DNA of 9,302 nt from an uncultured Rhodocyclaceae bacterium (GTDB taxonomy: Bacteria; Pseudomonadota; Gammaproteobacteria; Burkholderiales; Rhodocyclaceae). This document shows positions 1-6,874 of the stretch, in pieces. A program made the translations under genes and the position numbers. How positions within the stretch are numbered: the stretch's first letter is position 1; each line of letters begins with the position of its first letter. The stretch is from assembly GCA_903930805.1 (NCBI GenBank), contig CAIYZZ010000150.1:1-9302 (forward strand), read 5' to 3'. The notes below the pieces were generated by a model. That model did not search any database. It was not told the origin of the DNA and worked only from the letters and a program-made list of their open reading frames with translations.

Positions 1-1305
1 CATGATCGGTACTTTCGATATGTCCGGCTCGCTGGCGATCAGATTCATGAAGCGCACCATCGCTGCCTTTGAGTCGAGCATGGCCTCGTCCATATTGACG
101 TCGACCACCTGCGCACCGTTTTCGACCTGGCTACGCGCTACGGCGAGCGCATCGTCGAAGCGGCCTTCGAGAATCATCTTGGCGAAGGCGCGCGAACCGG
201 TGACGTTGGTCCGCTCACCAATATTCACGAAGAGCGAGTCGGTGCCGATATTGCAGGGCTCGAGTCCGGCCAGACGCAGTGAAAAGTCGGCGCTGGCCGC
301 ATTTTTCAACAATTGGCGTGGTTTGACATCTCTCAGTGCGTCCGCAATCGCGCGGATGTGGTCGGGCGACGTGCCACAGCAGCCACCGGCGATGTTCAGC
401 AGACCATCCTGCGCCCATTGCGCCATCTCGTCGGCGAGCATTTGCGGCGTTTCGTCGTAGCCGCCGAAGGCATTGGGCAGGCCTGCATTCGGGTGCGCCG
501 AAACGAAGCAGTCGGCAACGCGACCGATGTCCTCGACGTATTGCCGCAATTCCTTGGCACCAAGCGCACAGTTCAGGCCGAAGGAGAGCGGGCGTGAGTG
601 GCGCAGCGAATTCCAGAAAGCTTCGGCCGTCTGGCCCGAGAGCGTGCGGCCGGAGGCGTCGGTGATCGTGCCGGAGATCATGATCGGCCAGCGGCGGCCC
701 ATCTGATCGAAGAAGGTCTCAATAGCGTAGAGCGCAGCCTTGGCGTTGAGGGTGTCGAAGATGGTCTCGACCAGCAGGATGTCGGCACCGCCCTCGACGA
801 GACCACGTGCGGCTTCAATGTAGTCGGCCACCAACCCGTCGAAAGTGACGTTGCGAAAACCCGGGTCATTCACGTCGGGCGAGAGCGAGCAGGTGCGCGA
901 GGTCGGACCAAGCACGCCAGCGACGAAGCGTGGTTTTTCTGGCGTCGAATACCGGTCGGCGACTTTCCGCGCCAGCCGAGCACCAGCGACATTCAACTCG
1001 TAGGCGAGGTCTTCCAGTCCGTATTCGGCCTGAGAGACGCGCGTGGCATTGAAGGTGTTTGTTTCGAGGATATCCGCGCCAGTGGCCAGGTATTCGGCGT
1101 GGATGCCTGCGATCACGTCAGGCCGTGTCAGGCAGAGCAGGTCGTTATTGCCCTTGAGATCCTTTGCGTGTTGCGCAAAACGTTCGCCACGGTACTCGGC
1201 CTCGACAAGATTGTGACGCTGCACCATGGTGCCCATGGCGCCGTCGAGGATGAGGATGCGCCGTGCGAGAAGTTCGCGCAGTTCGCTGGAGCGGTCGGAT
1301 TGCAT
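1..1305 (-). CDS. metH: Cobalamin-dependent methionine synthase, N-terminal part (cut by window edge)
   Basis: The product transfers a methyl group from 5-methyltetrahydrofolate via cobalamin to homocysteine, giving methionine in the cytoplasm. The 435 visible codons run without a stop to the left edge and read closely like E. coli MetH. Residues about 1-325 are the homocysteine-binding barrel, with [11 protein letters not shown] near the start, [16 protein letters not shown], and [20 protein letters not shown]. The zinc ligands are present: Cys246 in FGLNCALG and Cys309-Cys310 in GGCCGT. From about residue 355 the pterin-binding domain begins ([33 protein letters not shown]). The cobalamin and AdoMet activation domains lie outside the window. 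The ATG at 1305 fits the family's N-terminus, and no other in-frame start lies just upstream, but the Shine-Dalgarno sequence is weak. It is transcribed divergently from the rhodanese gene. Identity is secure; total length is not known from here. Confidence 0.96.
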   Translation of the reverse strand, partial: MQSDRSSELRELLARRILILDGAMGTMVQRHNLVEAEYRGERFAQHAKDLKGNNDLLCLTRPDVIAGIHAEYLATGADILETNTFNATRVSQAEYGLEDLAYELNVAGARLARKVADRYSTPEKPRFVAGVLGPTSRTCSLSPDVNDPGFRNVTFDGLVADYIEAARGLVEGGADILLVETIFDTLNAKAALYAIETFFDQMGRRWPIMISGTITDASGRTLSGQTAEAFWNSLRHSRPLSFGLNCALGAKELRQYVEDIGRVADCFVSAHPNAGLPNAFGGYDETPQMLADEMAQWAQDGLLNIAGGCCGTSPDHIRAIADALRDVKPRQLLKNAASADFSLRLAGLEPCNIGTDSLFVNIGERTNVTGSRAFAKMILEGRFDDALAVARSQVENGAQVVDVNMDEAMLDSKAAMVRFMNLIASEPDISKVPIM

Positions 1306-1335
1306 GGGCGATGGAAGTGATTGAAACGGAGGACA

Positions 1336-1341
1336 ATTTTA
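1336..1341 (-). promoter_or_regulatory. Candidate extended -10 promoter of metH
   Basis: On the minus strand the sequence TGCTAAAAT gives an extended -10 (TG-N-TAAAAT), placing a start near 1329 and a leader of about 24 nt before the metH ATG. The -35 position (TCAAGC at 17 bp spacing) is poor, so this is a motif-level call. I saw no cobalamin, SAM or SAH riboswitch in this short leader. Confidence 0.35.
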
Positions 1342-1413
1342 GCATGCGGGCTATATTTGCTTGATTTATGCATCGATTAGTATTACTGTTTATGAGCCCA
1401 GCGAGGACAACCC

Positions 1414-1418
1414 AGGAG
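1414..1418 (+). promoter_or_regulatory. Ribosome binding site that sets the rhodanese start
   Basis: AGGAG lies 8 nt before the ATG at 1427. This is the reason to prefer that start over an upstream in-frame codon at 1361, which has no such signal and would add a non-homologous N-terminus. Confidence 0.75.
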
Positions 1419-1426
1419 AAAACAAC

Positions 1427-1819
1427 ATGGAACATCTAACCCCAAAAGAGACCGCCCAGTTTTTACATGAAAATCCCAAGGCTCTGTTTGTCGATTGCCG
1501 CAGTGAAATGGAATTCTTGTTTGTCGGCCACCCTGCCGGTGCGCTGCATGTGGCGTGGAACGATGGCCCGGACTGGGACATCAATCCGCACTTCGTCGGC
1601 GAAGTGAAAAAATTCGCCGGACATGCCCACGACCGGCCGGTGGTCCTGATTTGCCGTAGCGGCAACCGCTCGATTGACGCCGGCAATGCACTGGAGGTGG
1701 CTGGTTTCACGCGTGTTTATAACGTGCTGCACGGTTTCGAAGGCGAACTCAACGACCATCATCACCGTGGCTCGGAAAATGGCTGGCGCTTTGAAGGGTT
1801 GCCGTGGGAGCAGTGCTGA
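1427..1819 (+). CDS. Single-domain rhodanese-like sulfurtransferase
   Basis: This is a 130-residue cytoplasmic protein consisting of one rhodanese domain. The active-site loop is CRSGNRS, with the catalytic cysteine at residue 76 that would carry a persulfide. Upstream is the family's first signature, LFVDCRSEMEF (residues 20-30), and downstream the GFEGEL and GLPW segments typical of the C-terminal end. There is no signal peptide or membrane segment, and the length fits single-domain rhodaneses. The sulfur donor and acceptor cannot be told from sequence. It diverges from metH over 121 bp, so a sulfur-metabolism link is possible but unproven. It converges with the pirin gene with only 6 bp between stop codons, leaving no room for a separate terminator. 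Confidence 0.9.
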   Translation: MEHLTPKETAQFLHENPKALFVDCRSEMEFLFVGHPAGALHVAWNDGPDWDINPHFVGEVKKFAGHAHDRPVVLICRSGNRSIDAGNALEVAGFTRVYNVLHGFEGELNDHHHRGSENGWRFEGLPWEQC

Positions 1820-1825
1820 TCTGCT

Positions 1826-2701
1826 TCAGGCCAGGCGACCGTCGCGCTGATCGGCGAGCGCCTGGTGAATCTCCTGCTGGGTGTTCATGACGAATGGGCC
1901 GTATTGCACGATGGGTTCGCCCAGCGGCCGACCGGCAACAAGCAAAACCCTCGTTTCTTCGCTAGCTTCGACAATCACACCGTCTGCTTTGGGATCATTG
2001 GCGAGAATCGCCATGCGTTGCATCGGCACAATCTCACCGGCGATCTTCGCCATGCCGCTATAGACATAGACGAACGCGTTATGCTCCGTCACCAATGCTT
2101 GCGTGAAACTGGCCCCGGCCGGCAGATGCAGGTCCAGATAAAGCGGCGCCGTGGCGGCGCGCGTTACCGCGCCCTTCACACCGTTACTTTCACCCGCGAT
2201 CACGGTGACATCCACACCAGCAGCAGTAACAAAGTGCGGTAGCTCGGCGGCTGCAAAGTCGCAATACCAGGGCGCACACATCTTGTCCCGCGCGGGCAGA
2301 TTGAGCCAAAGCTGGAAGCCTTCCATCACGCCATCCTCCTGCTCGGGAATCTCGGAATGAATCACGCCGCGTCCGGCTGTCATCCACTGTACACCGCCGT
2401 TTTCCAGCAGGCCCTCGTGGCCGGCACTGTCGCGATGGCGCATGCGCCCGGCGAGCATGTAAGTGATGGTCTCGAAACCACGATGTGGATGGTCTGGAAA
2501 GCCGGCAATGTAATCGTCGGGGTCGTCGCTGCCGAACGCATCGAGCATGAGGAAGGGATCGAGGCGACGCTGCAATTCGCCTCCTGTCAGTACGCGGGTG
2601 AGTCGTACACCGGCACCGTCTGAGGTTTCGCGGCCGACCACCAGCCGCTCGACGGTGCGAGGCCAGCGGATCGGGATGCTTTGCACTTTCGGAAGGTTCA
2701 T
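1826..2701 (-). CDS. Pirin family protein (bicupin)
   Basis: This 291-residue cupin-superfamily protein has the normal pirin length. The N-terminal cupin contains the metal site: His71 and His73 in FPDHPHRGFETITY, and His115 and Glu117 in GVIHSEIPEQ. These correspond to the three His and one Glu that bind iron in human pirin. A C-terminal cupin follows from about residue 185. Bacterial pirins have been reported as quercetin 2,3-dioxygenases or as regulators of metabolic enzymes, and which applies here cannot be read from sequence. The open frame continues far upstream to 3304, but the ATG at 2701 is chosen because homology begins there and AAGGAG lies 6 nt before it. The upstream extension is antisense to the thioredoxin-like gene. 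It diverges from that gene over 42 bp. Confidence 0.93.
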   Translation of the reverse strand: MNLPKVQSIPIRWPRTVERLVVGRETSDGAGVRLTRVLTGGELQRRLDPFLMLDAFGSDDPDDYIAGFPDHPHRGFETITYMLAGRMRHRDSAGHEGLLENGGVQWMTAGRGVIHSEIPEQEDGVMEGFQLWLNLPARDKMCAPWYCDFAAAELPHFVTAAGVDVTVIAGESNGVKGAVTRAATAPLYLDLHLPAGASFTQALVTEHNAFVYVYSGMAKIAGEIVPMQRMAILANDPKADGVIVEASEETRVLLVAGRPLGEPIVQYGPFVMNTQQEIHQALADQRDGRLA

Positions 2702-2707
2702 CTCGTT

Positions 2708-2713
2708 CTCCTT
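2708..2713 (-). promoter_or_regulatory. Ribosome binding site of the pirin gene
   Basis: On the minus strand AAGGAG stands 6 nt before the ATG at 2701. It fixes this start in a frame that otherwise stays open for another 600 bp. Confidence 0.8.
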
Positions 2714-2743
2714 ATGCGATGGTGGCGCTGCTAACATACCACC

Positions 2744-3295
2744 ATGTCCTCCCCGCGAGTCGTTGCCGTCCTTGCTGCCCTGCGCGACCCCAAACGTTGG
2801 TGGCGATGGGGCCTCGAAGCACTCATCCTTGTCGCCATCATTGTTGCGGTGACCGTCTGGCAAAACAGCGGGCTGCCTGAGGGTGCGCCGCCGCCGCTGG
2901 CGGGAGTGCGCAACGACGGTGTGGCGACTAACCTGGCCGAAAAAGTCGGTGCTGGCAGGACGGCAACCTTGGTGGTGTTCTGGGCCACTTGGTGCCCGGT
3001 GTGCAAGGCCGAGGAAGGCAACATCGTTGCAGTGTCGAAGGATTGGCAGGTGCTGTCCGTAGCGATGCAGTCGGGCGATGCCACCGCAGTGACGAAACAC
3101 CTCAGTGAGCGCAAGATCGATCTGCGCGCCATTGTCGATGAGGATGGTGCCGTTGCCGCCGACTGGCACGTGCGTGGCGTCCCCGCTCACTTCATCATCG
3201 ATCCGGCCGGCAACGTGCGTTTCCGTGTGGTTGGTTACGCGACGACGCTGGGGCTGTACGCGCGGCTGTGGTGGGCGCAGAGATTCCCCTTGTGA
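2744..3295 (+). CDS. Membrane-anchored thioredoxin-like protein (TlpA/ScsD-like disulfide oxidoreductase)
   Basis: This 183-residue protein has a short basic N-terminus (residues 1-22), one membrane segment (about 24-39) and then a thioredoxin fold expected to face the periplasm. The redox motif is WCPVC, with Cys84 and Cys87, preceded by the strand LVVFWAT. The cis-proline loop is RGVPAHFIID (Pro147), followed by the usual DPAGNVRFRVVGY strand. This resembles the TlpA/ScsD/ResA group, which reduces or oxidises periplasmic thiols, for example in cytochrome c maturation or metal resistance. No partner gene of those pathways is adjacent, so the substrate is unknown. The Shine-Dalgarno is weak; the nearest G-rich run (2721-2725) is too far from the ATG. 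The stop codon overlaps the start of the MFS gene, suggesting translational coupling. Confidence 0.86.
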   Translation: MSSPRVVAVLAALRDPKRWWRWGLEALILVAIIVAVTVWQNSGLPEGAPPPLAGVRNDGVATNLAEKVGAGRTATLVVFWATWCPVCKAEEGNIVAVSKDWQVLSVAMQSGDATAVTKHLSERKIDLRAIVDEDGAVAADWHVRGVPAHFIIDPAGNVRFRVVGYATTLGLYARLWWAQRFPL

Positions 3296-4563
3296 TCTAC
3301 CCACCCTTGCGGCTGGCCTGGACGGTCTGGAGCCTGGGCGCCCTACTTTACCTCTTTGCCTTTTATCAGCGTGTTGCGCCGGCGGTGATGACCGATCAGC
3401 TGATGGCTGAATTTGCCATCGGCGGCGCGGCGTTGGGCAATCTTTCGGCCTTTTATTTTTACGCCTATGTGGCGATGCAGATTCCTACCGGTGTGATGGC
3501 CGACCGCTGGGGGCCGCGCCGTGTGCTGTCCGGTGGCGCCGGCGTAGCTGCGGTCGGCAGCTTGCTGTTTGCCTTTGCGCCGAATTTTGCCTGGGCGGGG
3601 ATGGGCCGGCTACTGGTGGGCGCTTCAGTGGCGGTGGCCTTCGTGTCGACGCTCAAGCTCGCCAGCCACTGGTTTCCGCCGCAGAAGTATGCCCTCGCCT
3701 CGGGCTTGGCCCTGTTCTTCGGTGTAGTGGGCGGTGTCATGGCGGGTGTGCCGCTGCGCCTGCTGGTCGAGAGCTTCGGCTGGCGCGGGGTGATGGCCAG
3801 CGCGGGGTTGTTCGCAGCACTCTTGTGCGTCGCGGCATGGGTCTTTGTGCGCGACGACCCGGTTGAGCGTGGCTATGCAAGCCATCATCAAGGCGCAGGC
3901 AAACACCATGGACACACGCCAATTCTCGCCGGCCTCATCGAGGTGCTGTCCTACCGCAACAGCTGGTTATTGATGCTTGCGCCCATTGGCTTTTCTGGCG
4001 CGGTGCTGACTTTCGGCGGGCTCTGGGGCGTACCCTGGCTCAAGCAGGTGCATGGACTGGAGCCAAAGGCGGCTGCGGCGGTGACGTCGGTATTGCTAGT
4101 GGCCTGGGCACTGGGCGGGCCGCTCCTGGGTAACTGGTCCGAGCGCCTGGGCCGCCGAAAACTGCTCTATTTGATCAGCGGTATGGTGGCGCTGGCGGGT
4201 TGGGCCGGGGTGATCTTCTTCGCGCCGCCCTTGTGGCTGATGGTCGTGCTGCTGGCAATCACGGGTTTTGCCTCGGGCAATATCATCATCGGCTTTGCCT
4301 GGGCGAAGGAATCACTGCCGCTGCGGCTGATGGGCACGGCCTCGGGTGTCGTCAACATGGGGCCGCTACTCGGCGGCGTATTTCTGCAGCCGGGTGTGGG
4401 CTGGCTACTGGATCGTGGCTGGGGCGGTGAGTTGGCCGGCGGGGTGCGGCTCTATGACGCGGCAACCTGGCAGTCTGGTTTCAGTCTCCTGTTCGCCACG
4501 GTGGCCCTGGCGCTGGTCATCGTGCCCTTCGCTCGCGAAACGCACTGTCGGCAGGCGGCGTGA
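3292..4563 (+). CDS. Major facilitator superfamily transporter, substrate unknown
   Basis: This is a 423-residue inner-membrane protein with about twelve hydrophobic segments, the usual MFS size. The motif A loop between helices 2 and 3 is GVMADRWGPRRVL (about residues 67-79, Asp71). The symmetry-related loop in the second half is GNWSERLGRRKLL (280-292). Conserved segments such as FYQRVAPAVM and ASHWFPPQKYALASG place it among anion or sugar-acid type MFS carriers, but the substrate cannot be assigned. The central cytoplasmic loop is histidine-rich (His198, 199, 205, 206, 208). I chose the GTG at 3292 because it overlaps the previous stop as GTGA and gives a normal MFS N-terminus. GTG codons at 3268 and 3271 are alternatives. 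It is probably co-transcribed with the thioredoxin-like gene and converges with infA, 19 bp apart. Confidence 0.9.
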   Translation: MIYPPLRLAWTVWSLGALLYLFAFYQRVAPAVMTDQLMAEFAIGGAALGNLSAFYFYAYVAMQIPTGVMADRWGPRRVLSGGAGVAAVGSLLFAFAPNFAWAGMGRLLVGASVAVAFVSTLKLASHWFPPQKYALASGLALFFGVVGGVMAGVPLRLLVESFGWRGVMASAGLFAALLCVAAWVFVRDDPVERGYASHHQGAGKHHGHTPILAGLIEVLSYRNSWLLMLAPIGFSGAVLTFGGLWGVPWLKQVHGLEPKAAAAVTSVLLVAWALGGPLLGNWSERLGRRKLLYLISGMVALAGWAGVIFFAPPLWLMVVLLAITGFASGNIIIGFAWAKESLPLRLMGTASGVVNMGPLLGGVFLQPGVGWLLDRGWGGELAGGVRLYDAATWQSGFSLLFATVALALVIVPFARETHCRQAA

Positions 4564-4582
4564 AGCAGGATAGAAACGGATC

Positions 4583-4855
4583 TTAGCGCCGCCGGCGTTG
4601 TGGGGCACCCGTACCCGGAGTGGAAGGCGTGCGGCCTTCGATGTGGCGAAAATTGATGCGCCCCTTGCTCAGATCGTAGGGTGATAGTTCGAGGGAAACC
4701 CGGTCCCCCGCGAGGATGCGGATGTGGTGCTTGCGCATCTTGCCTGCGCTGTAAGCCACCAGATTGTGGCCATTGTCGAGCGTGACGCGATAGCGTGAGT
4801 CGGGCAAGACCTCGTTGACTATCCCGTCCATTTCGATAAGTTCTTCCTTGGCCAT
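4583..4855 (-). CDS. infA: Translation initiation factor IF-1, extended second-type copy
   Basis: IF-1 binds the A site of the 30S subunit during initiation. This 90-residue protein has the complete S1-like OB fold: [18 protein letters not shown] at the start, then [27 protein letters not shown] and [15 protein letters not shown]. Standard IF-1 has about 72 residues. Here a tail follows (residues 72-90), rich in Pro, Gly and Thr and ending in four arginines. Betaproteobacteria often carry such a longer IF-1 apart from the ribosomal-protein operon copy, and no ribosomal genes are adjacent here. The ATG at 4855 has GGAGA (4863-4867) before it; a TTG one codon upstream is less likely. It follows the cold-shock gene on the same strand, with a strong terminator between them. 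Confidence 0.93.
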   Translation of the reverse strand: MAKEELIEMDGIVNEVLPDSRYRVTLDNGHNLVAYSAGKMRKHHIRILAGDRVSLELSPYDLSKGRINFRHIEGRTPSTPGTGAPQRRRR

Positions 4856-4886
4856 CAATTGGTCTCCAGAGGGAACATTTAATAAG

Positions 4887-4911
4887 AAAAGCCCGGCACT
4901 GCCGGGCTTTT
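4887..4911 (-). terminator. Intrinsic terminator after the cold-shock gene
   Basis: A perfect 11-bp inverted repeat (AAAAGCCCGGC / GCCGGGCTTTT) with a 3-nt loop lies 33 bp beyond the csp stop codon. On the minus strand the stem runs into TTTTCTTATT, a good U-tract. It ends about 31 bp before the infA start, so infA must be transcribed by read-through or from a promoter buried in this region. The A-tract on the other side also gives plus-strand transcripts from the MFS gene a plausible stop. Confidence 0.85.
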
Positions 4912-4944
4912 CCGGTCAGGCGACGCAGCGCTCGTTACGAGTGC

Positions 4945-5151
4945 TTAGTCGGCTGCGCGGATGTTCGACGCCTGCTGGCCTTTGGGGCCGGCGGTGATGT
5001 CGAAGCTGACGCGTTGACCTTCTTTGAGGGTCTTGAAACCTTGACCCTGAATTGCGGAGAAGTGGGCGAAAAGATCGTCGCCGCCATTCTCGGGGGTGAT
5101 GAAACCAAAACCTTTTGAATCATTGAACCACTTCACAGTACCTGTTGCCAT
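4945..5151 (-). CDS. Cold-shock domain protein (CspA family)
   Basis: This 68-residue single-stranded RNA/DNA-binding OB-fold protein is the normal size for CspA-type RNA chaperones. RNP1 is KGFGFITPE (about residues 13-21) and RNP2 is DLFAHFSAI (about 26-34; bacterial members more often read VFVHF). The start is [16 protein letters not shown], as expected, and the C-terminal strand [10 protein letters not shown] is intact. The ATG at 5151 has AGGAT about 10 nt upstream. Whether it is cold-induced or constitutive cannot be told from the protein. The leader contains a terminator-like hairpin, described separately, which suggests RNA-level control. The neighbouring infA product has the same OB fold and also acts on RNA. 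Confidence 0.95.
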   Translation of the reverse strand: MATGTVKWFNDSKGFGFITPENGGDDLFAHFSAIQGQGFKTLKEGQRVSFDITAGPKGQQASNIRAAD

Positions 5152-5166
5152 GTCTTGAATATCCTA

Positions 5167-5193
5167 AAAAAACAATAAAAGGGGCGTACCCCC
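5167..5193 (-). promoter_or_regulatory. Terminator-like hairpin with U-tract in the csp leader (possible attenuator)
   Basis: On the minus strand GGGG-TACG-CCCC (four GC pairs, four-base UACG loop) is followed directly by TTTTATTGTTTTTTT and then the AGGAT Shine-Dalgarno of the csp gene. The start codon is only about 15 nt past the U-tract, so no promoter fits between and csp transcripts must pass through this element. The stem is short, so its strength as a terminator is uncertain. A temperature-sensitive leader structure is an alternative reading. Confidence 0.45.
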
Positions 5194-5230
5194 GGTTGGG
5201 ACGACAGTCAAGACGGCGGTGATGAAGGGA

Positions 5231-5259
5231 GTAATACCGCGGGAACCGCAGGTAAGGAA
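5231..5259 (-). promoter_or_regulatory. Weak candidate promoter for the cold-shock gene
   Basis: On the minus strand TTCCTT (5259-5254) and TATTAC (5236-5231) are 17 bp apart. This would give a start near 5224 and a leader of about 73 nt. The -10 matches 4 of 6 positions and the -35 only 2 of 6. It is listed because the long untranslated stretch upstream of csp needs a promoter somewhere and this is the best-spaced pair I could find. Confidence 0.2.
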
Positions 5260-5277
5260 CCGAACAAATGACACTGC

Positions 5278-5316
5278 TTGAAAATCGCTGGCGCGCACTA
5301 TGCGCCGGTTTTTCAA
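5278..5316 (-). terminator. Imperfect palindrome just after comM, probable stem-loop terminator
   Basis: TTGAAAA and TTTTCAA form the outer 7-bp arms, and GGCGC/GCGCC form an inner stem with a 7-nt loop. It begins 24 bp past the comM stop codon, the usual place for a terminator or a 3'-end protecting hairpin. On the minus strand only TTTTC of the outer arm supplies a U-run, so it is weak as an intrinsic terminator. Confidence 0.4.
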
Positions 5317-5340
5317 AAAAAGCAAACAGAATCAAACGCC

Positions 5341-6843
5341 TTATCCACCCAGGCCACGCCGGTACTGGATGGCCTCGGCCACATGTGCGCCGCGAATGAT
5401 GTCTTCATCAGCCAGATCGGCGATGGTGCGCGCCACCTTGAGAATTCGGTGATAGGCGCGCGCGGAGAGATCGAGTCGGGTGAGTGCTTGCTTGAGCAGC
5501 GCGGCACCGGCGCAGTCGGGCAGACAATGCAGTTCAATTTCTTCCGGGGAGAGCACAGCGTTGGCTTTGCCCTGGCGTGCGATCTGGCGTTCCCGTGCGG
5601 CCACGACGCGCTCGCGTACTCTGGCGGAGGGTTCGCCTTCGCGACGTCCGGTCAGTTCTGTTTCCGTCACTGCAGGCACTTGGACCATCAAGTCGATGCG
5701 GTCGAGCAAAGGCCCTGAAAGTTTGCTGCGATAGCGTGCCACCTGATCGGGCGTACAGCGGCATTTGCCCGAGTTGTGGCCGAGCCAGCCGCAGGGACAG
5801 GGGTTCATCGCCGCCACCAGTTGAAAGCGCGCAGGAAATTCGGCGCGACGCGCGGCGCGTGAAACGCGGATGTGGCCGGTTTCGAGTGGTTCGCGCAGGG
5901 CTTCGAGCACGCGCCGCTCGAACTCCGGTAGTTCGTCGAGAAACAGTACGCCGTGGTGAGCCAGCGAAATCTCGCCGGGGCGCGGCACGCCGCCGCCGCC
6001 CACCAGCGCAGGTGCCGAGGCCGAATGGTGCGGTGCCTGAAACGGCCGTTGTGCCCAGCGTTCGATGGCAAAACTGCCGGCGAGCGAATGCACCGCCGCA
6101 CTTTCCAGCGCCTCGATTTCGGTCATGGGCGGCAAGAGGCCCGGCAGGCGCTGCGCCAGCATCGATTTGCCCGAACCCGGCGGGCCGCTCATCAGCAGGC
6201 TGTGGTTTCCCGCTGCGGCAACCTCGAGGGCGCGCTTGGCCTGTCCCTGGCCTCTCACATCGGCCAGATCGGGCATGCCTGGCGCGGCTACAGCAACTTT
6301 TGGCACATGCGGCACCAGGGGTGCCACGCCGGTCAGGTGGGCACAAACGTCGAGCAAGCTGCGCGCCGGCAGGATGGTGGCGCGCGTAACCAGCGCCGCT
6401 TCGTCCGCACTCGCGTCGGGCAATACAAAGACGCGCCCCGCGCTGAAGGCCGACAGGCACATGGCCAGAGTGCCGCGCACCGGGCGCAATTCGCCCGATA
6501 ACGAAAGTTCGCCGGCGAACTCGTGCTGGTCAAGCGCATTGGAAACATTGGCTTTGAGCTGCCCCGAGGCAATGAGGATGCCGAGCGCAATGGCGAGGTC
6601 GAAGCGGCCGGATTCCTTCGGCAGGTCAGCCGGCGCCAGATTGACGGTGATGCGCTTGGCGGGGAAATCGAAGCCACTGTTTTGCAGTGCTGCACGTACG
6701 CGTTCACGCGCTTCCTTGACTTCGGTTTCCGGCAAACCGACCAGCGTGAATGACGGCAAGCCATTGGCTAGATGCACCTCAACCGCTACCTCGGGGGCAG
6801 AGAGTCCGGCCAGCGCACGGCTTCTTAGAACGGCGAGGGACAT
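5341..6843 (-). CDS. comM: ComM/YifB family Mg-chelatase-like AAA+ ATPase
   Basis: ComM is a hexameric DNA helicase that promotes branch migration during natural transformation. The 500-residue length is normal. An N-terminal LonC-like domain (residues 1-170, beginning MSLAVLRSRALAGL) precedes the AAA+ core. Walker A is GPPGSGKS (220-227), Walker B is VLFLDELPEF (299-308), and a cysteine cluster CPCGWLG...CRC (Cys349, 351, 361, 363) probably binds metal. SGPLLDRIDL (376-385) carries the likely sensor or arginine-finger region. The ATG at 6843 matches the family start; the frame stays open a further 90 bp upstream without homology. The Shine-Dalgarno is weak. It follows ubiK by 31 bp without a terminator, so the two are probably one operon. 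comM alone does not show that the host is competent, because the gene is widespread. Confidence 0.95.
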   Translation of the reverse strand: MSLAVLRSRALAGLSAPEVAVEVHLANGLPSFTLVGLPETEVKEARERVRAALQNSGFDFPAKRITVNLAPADLPKESGRFDLAIALGILIASGQLKANVSNALDQHEFAGELSLSGELRPVRGTLAMCLSAFSAGRVFVLPDASADEAALVTRATILPARSLLDVCAHLTGVAPLVPHVPKVAVAAPGMPDLADVRGQGQAKRALEVAAAGNHSLLMSGPPGSGKSMLAQRLPGLLPPMTEIEALESAAVHSLAGSFAIERWAQRPFQAPHHSASAPALVGGGGVPRPGEISLAHHGVLFLDELPEFERRVLEALREPLETGHIRVSRAARRAEFPARFQLVAAMNPCPCGWLGHNSGKCRCTPDQVARYRSKLSGPLLDRIDLMVQVPAVTETELTGRREGEPSARVRERVVAARERQIARQGKANAVLSPEEIELHCLPDCAGAALLKQALTRLDLSARAYHRILKVARTIADLADEDIIRGAHVAEAIQYRRGLGG

Positions 6844-6874
6844 CTTGAAAAAAGTCGGCGTTGGCGGGACGGCG

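Noticed and set aside
598..1320. 240-codon open frame on the plus strand
   Set aside because: It lies entirely antisense to metH, whose protein matches E. coli MetH along its length. The plus frame has no recognisable domain.
1306..1426. Possible cobalamin, SAM or SAH riboswitch upstream of metH
   Set aside because: The gap is too short for a cobalamin riboswitch plus promoter, and no B12-box or SAH-aptamer motif is visible on the minus strand.
2702..3304. Upstream extension of the pirin frame to 492 codons
   Set aside because: The extra 201 residues are antisense to the thioredoxin-like gene, have no pirin homology, and the ATG at 2701 has its own good Shine-Dalgarno.
5242..5262. Direct repeat GGAACCG twice, 14 bp apart, in the csp upstream region
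   Set aside because: Only 7 bp long and two copies, one overlapping the weak -35 candidate; too short to separate from chance.
5534..6460. Long open frames in other frames over comM (minus 5534-6460, plus 5577-6389 and 6065-6940)
   Set aside because: Low-complexity Arg/Ala/Pro translations typical of high-G+C shadows; the comM frame has intact Walker motifs throughout.
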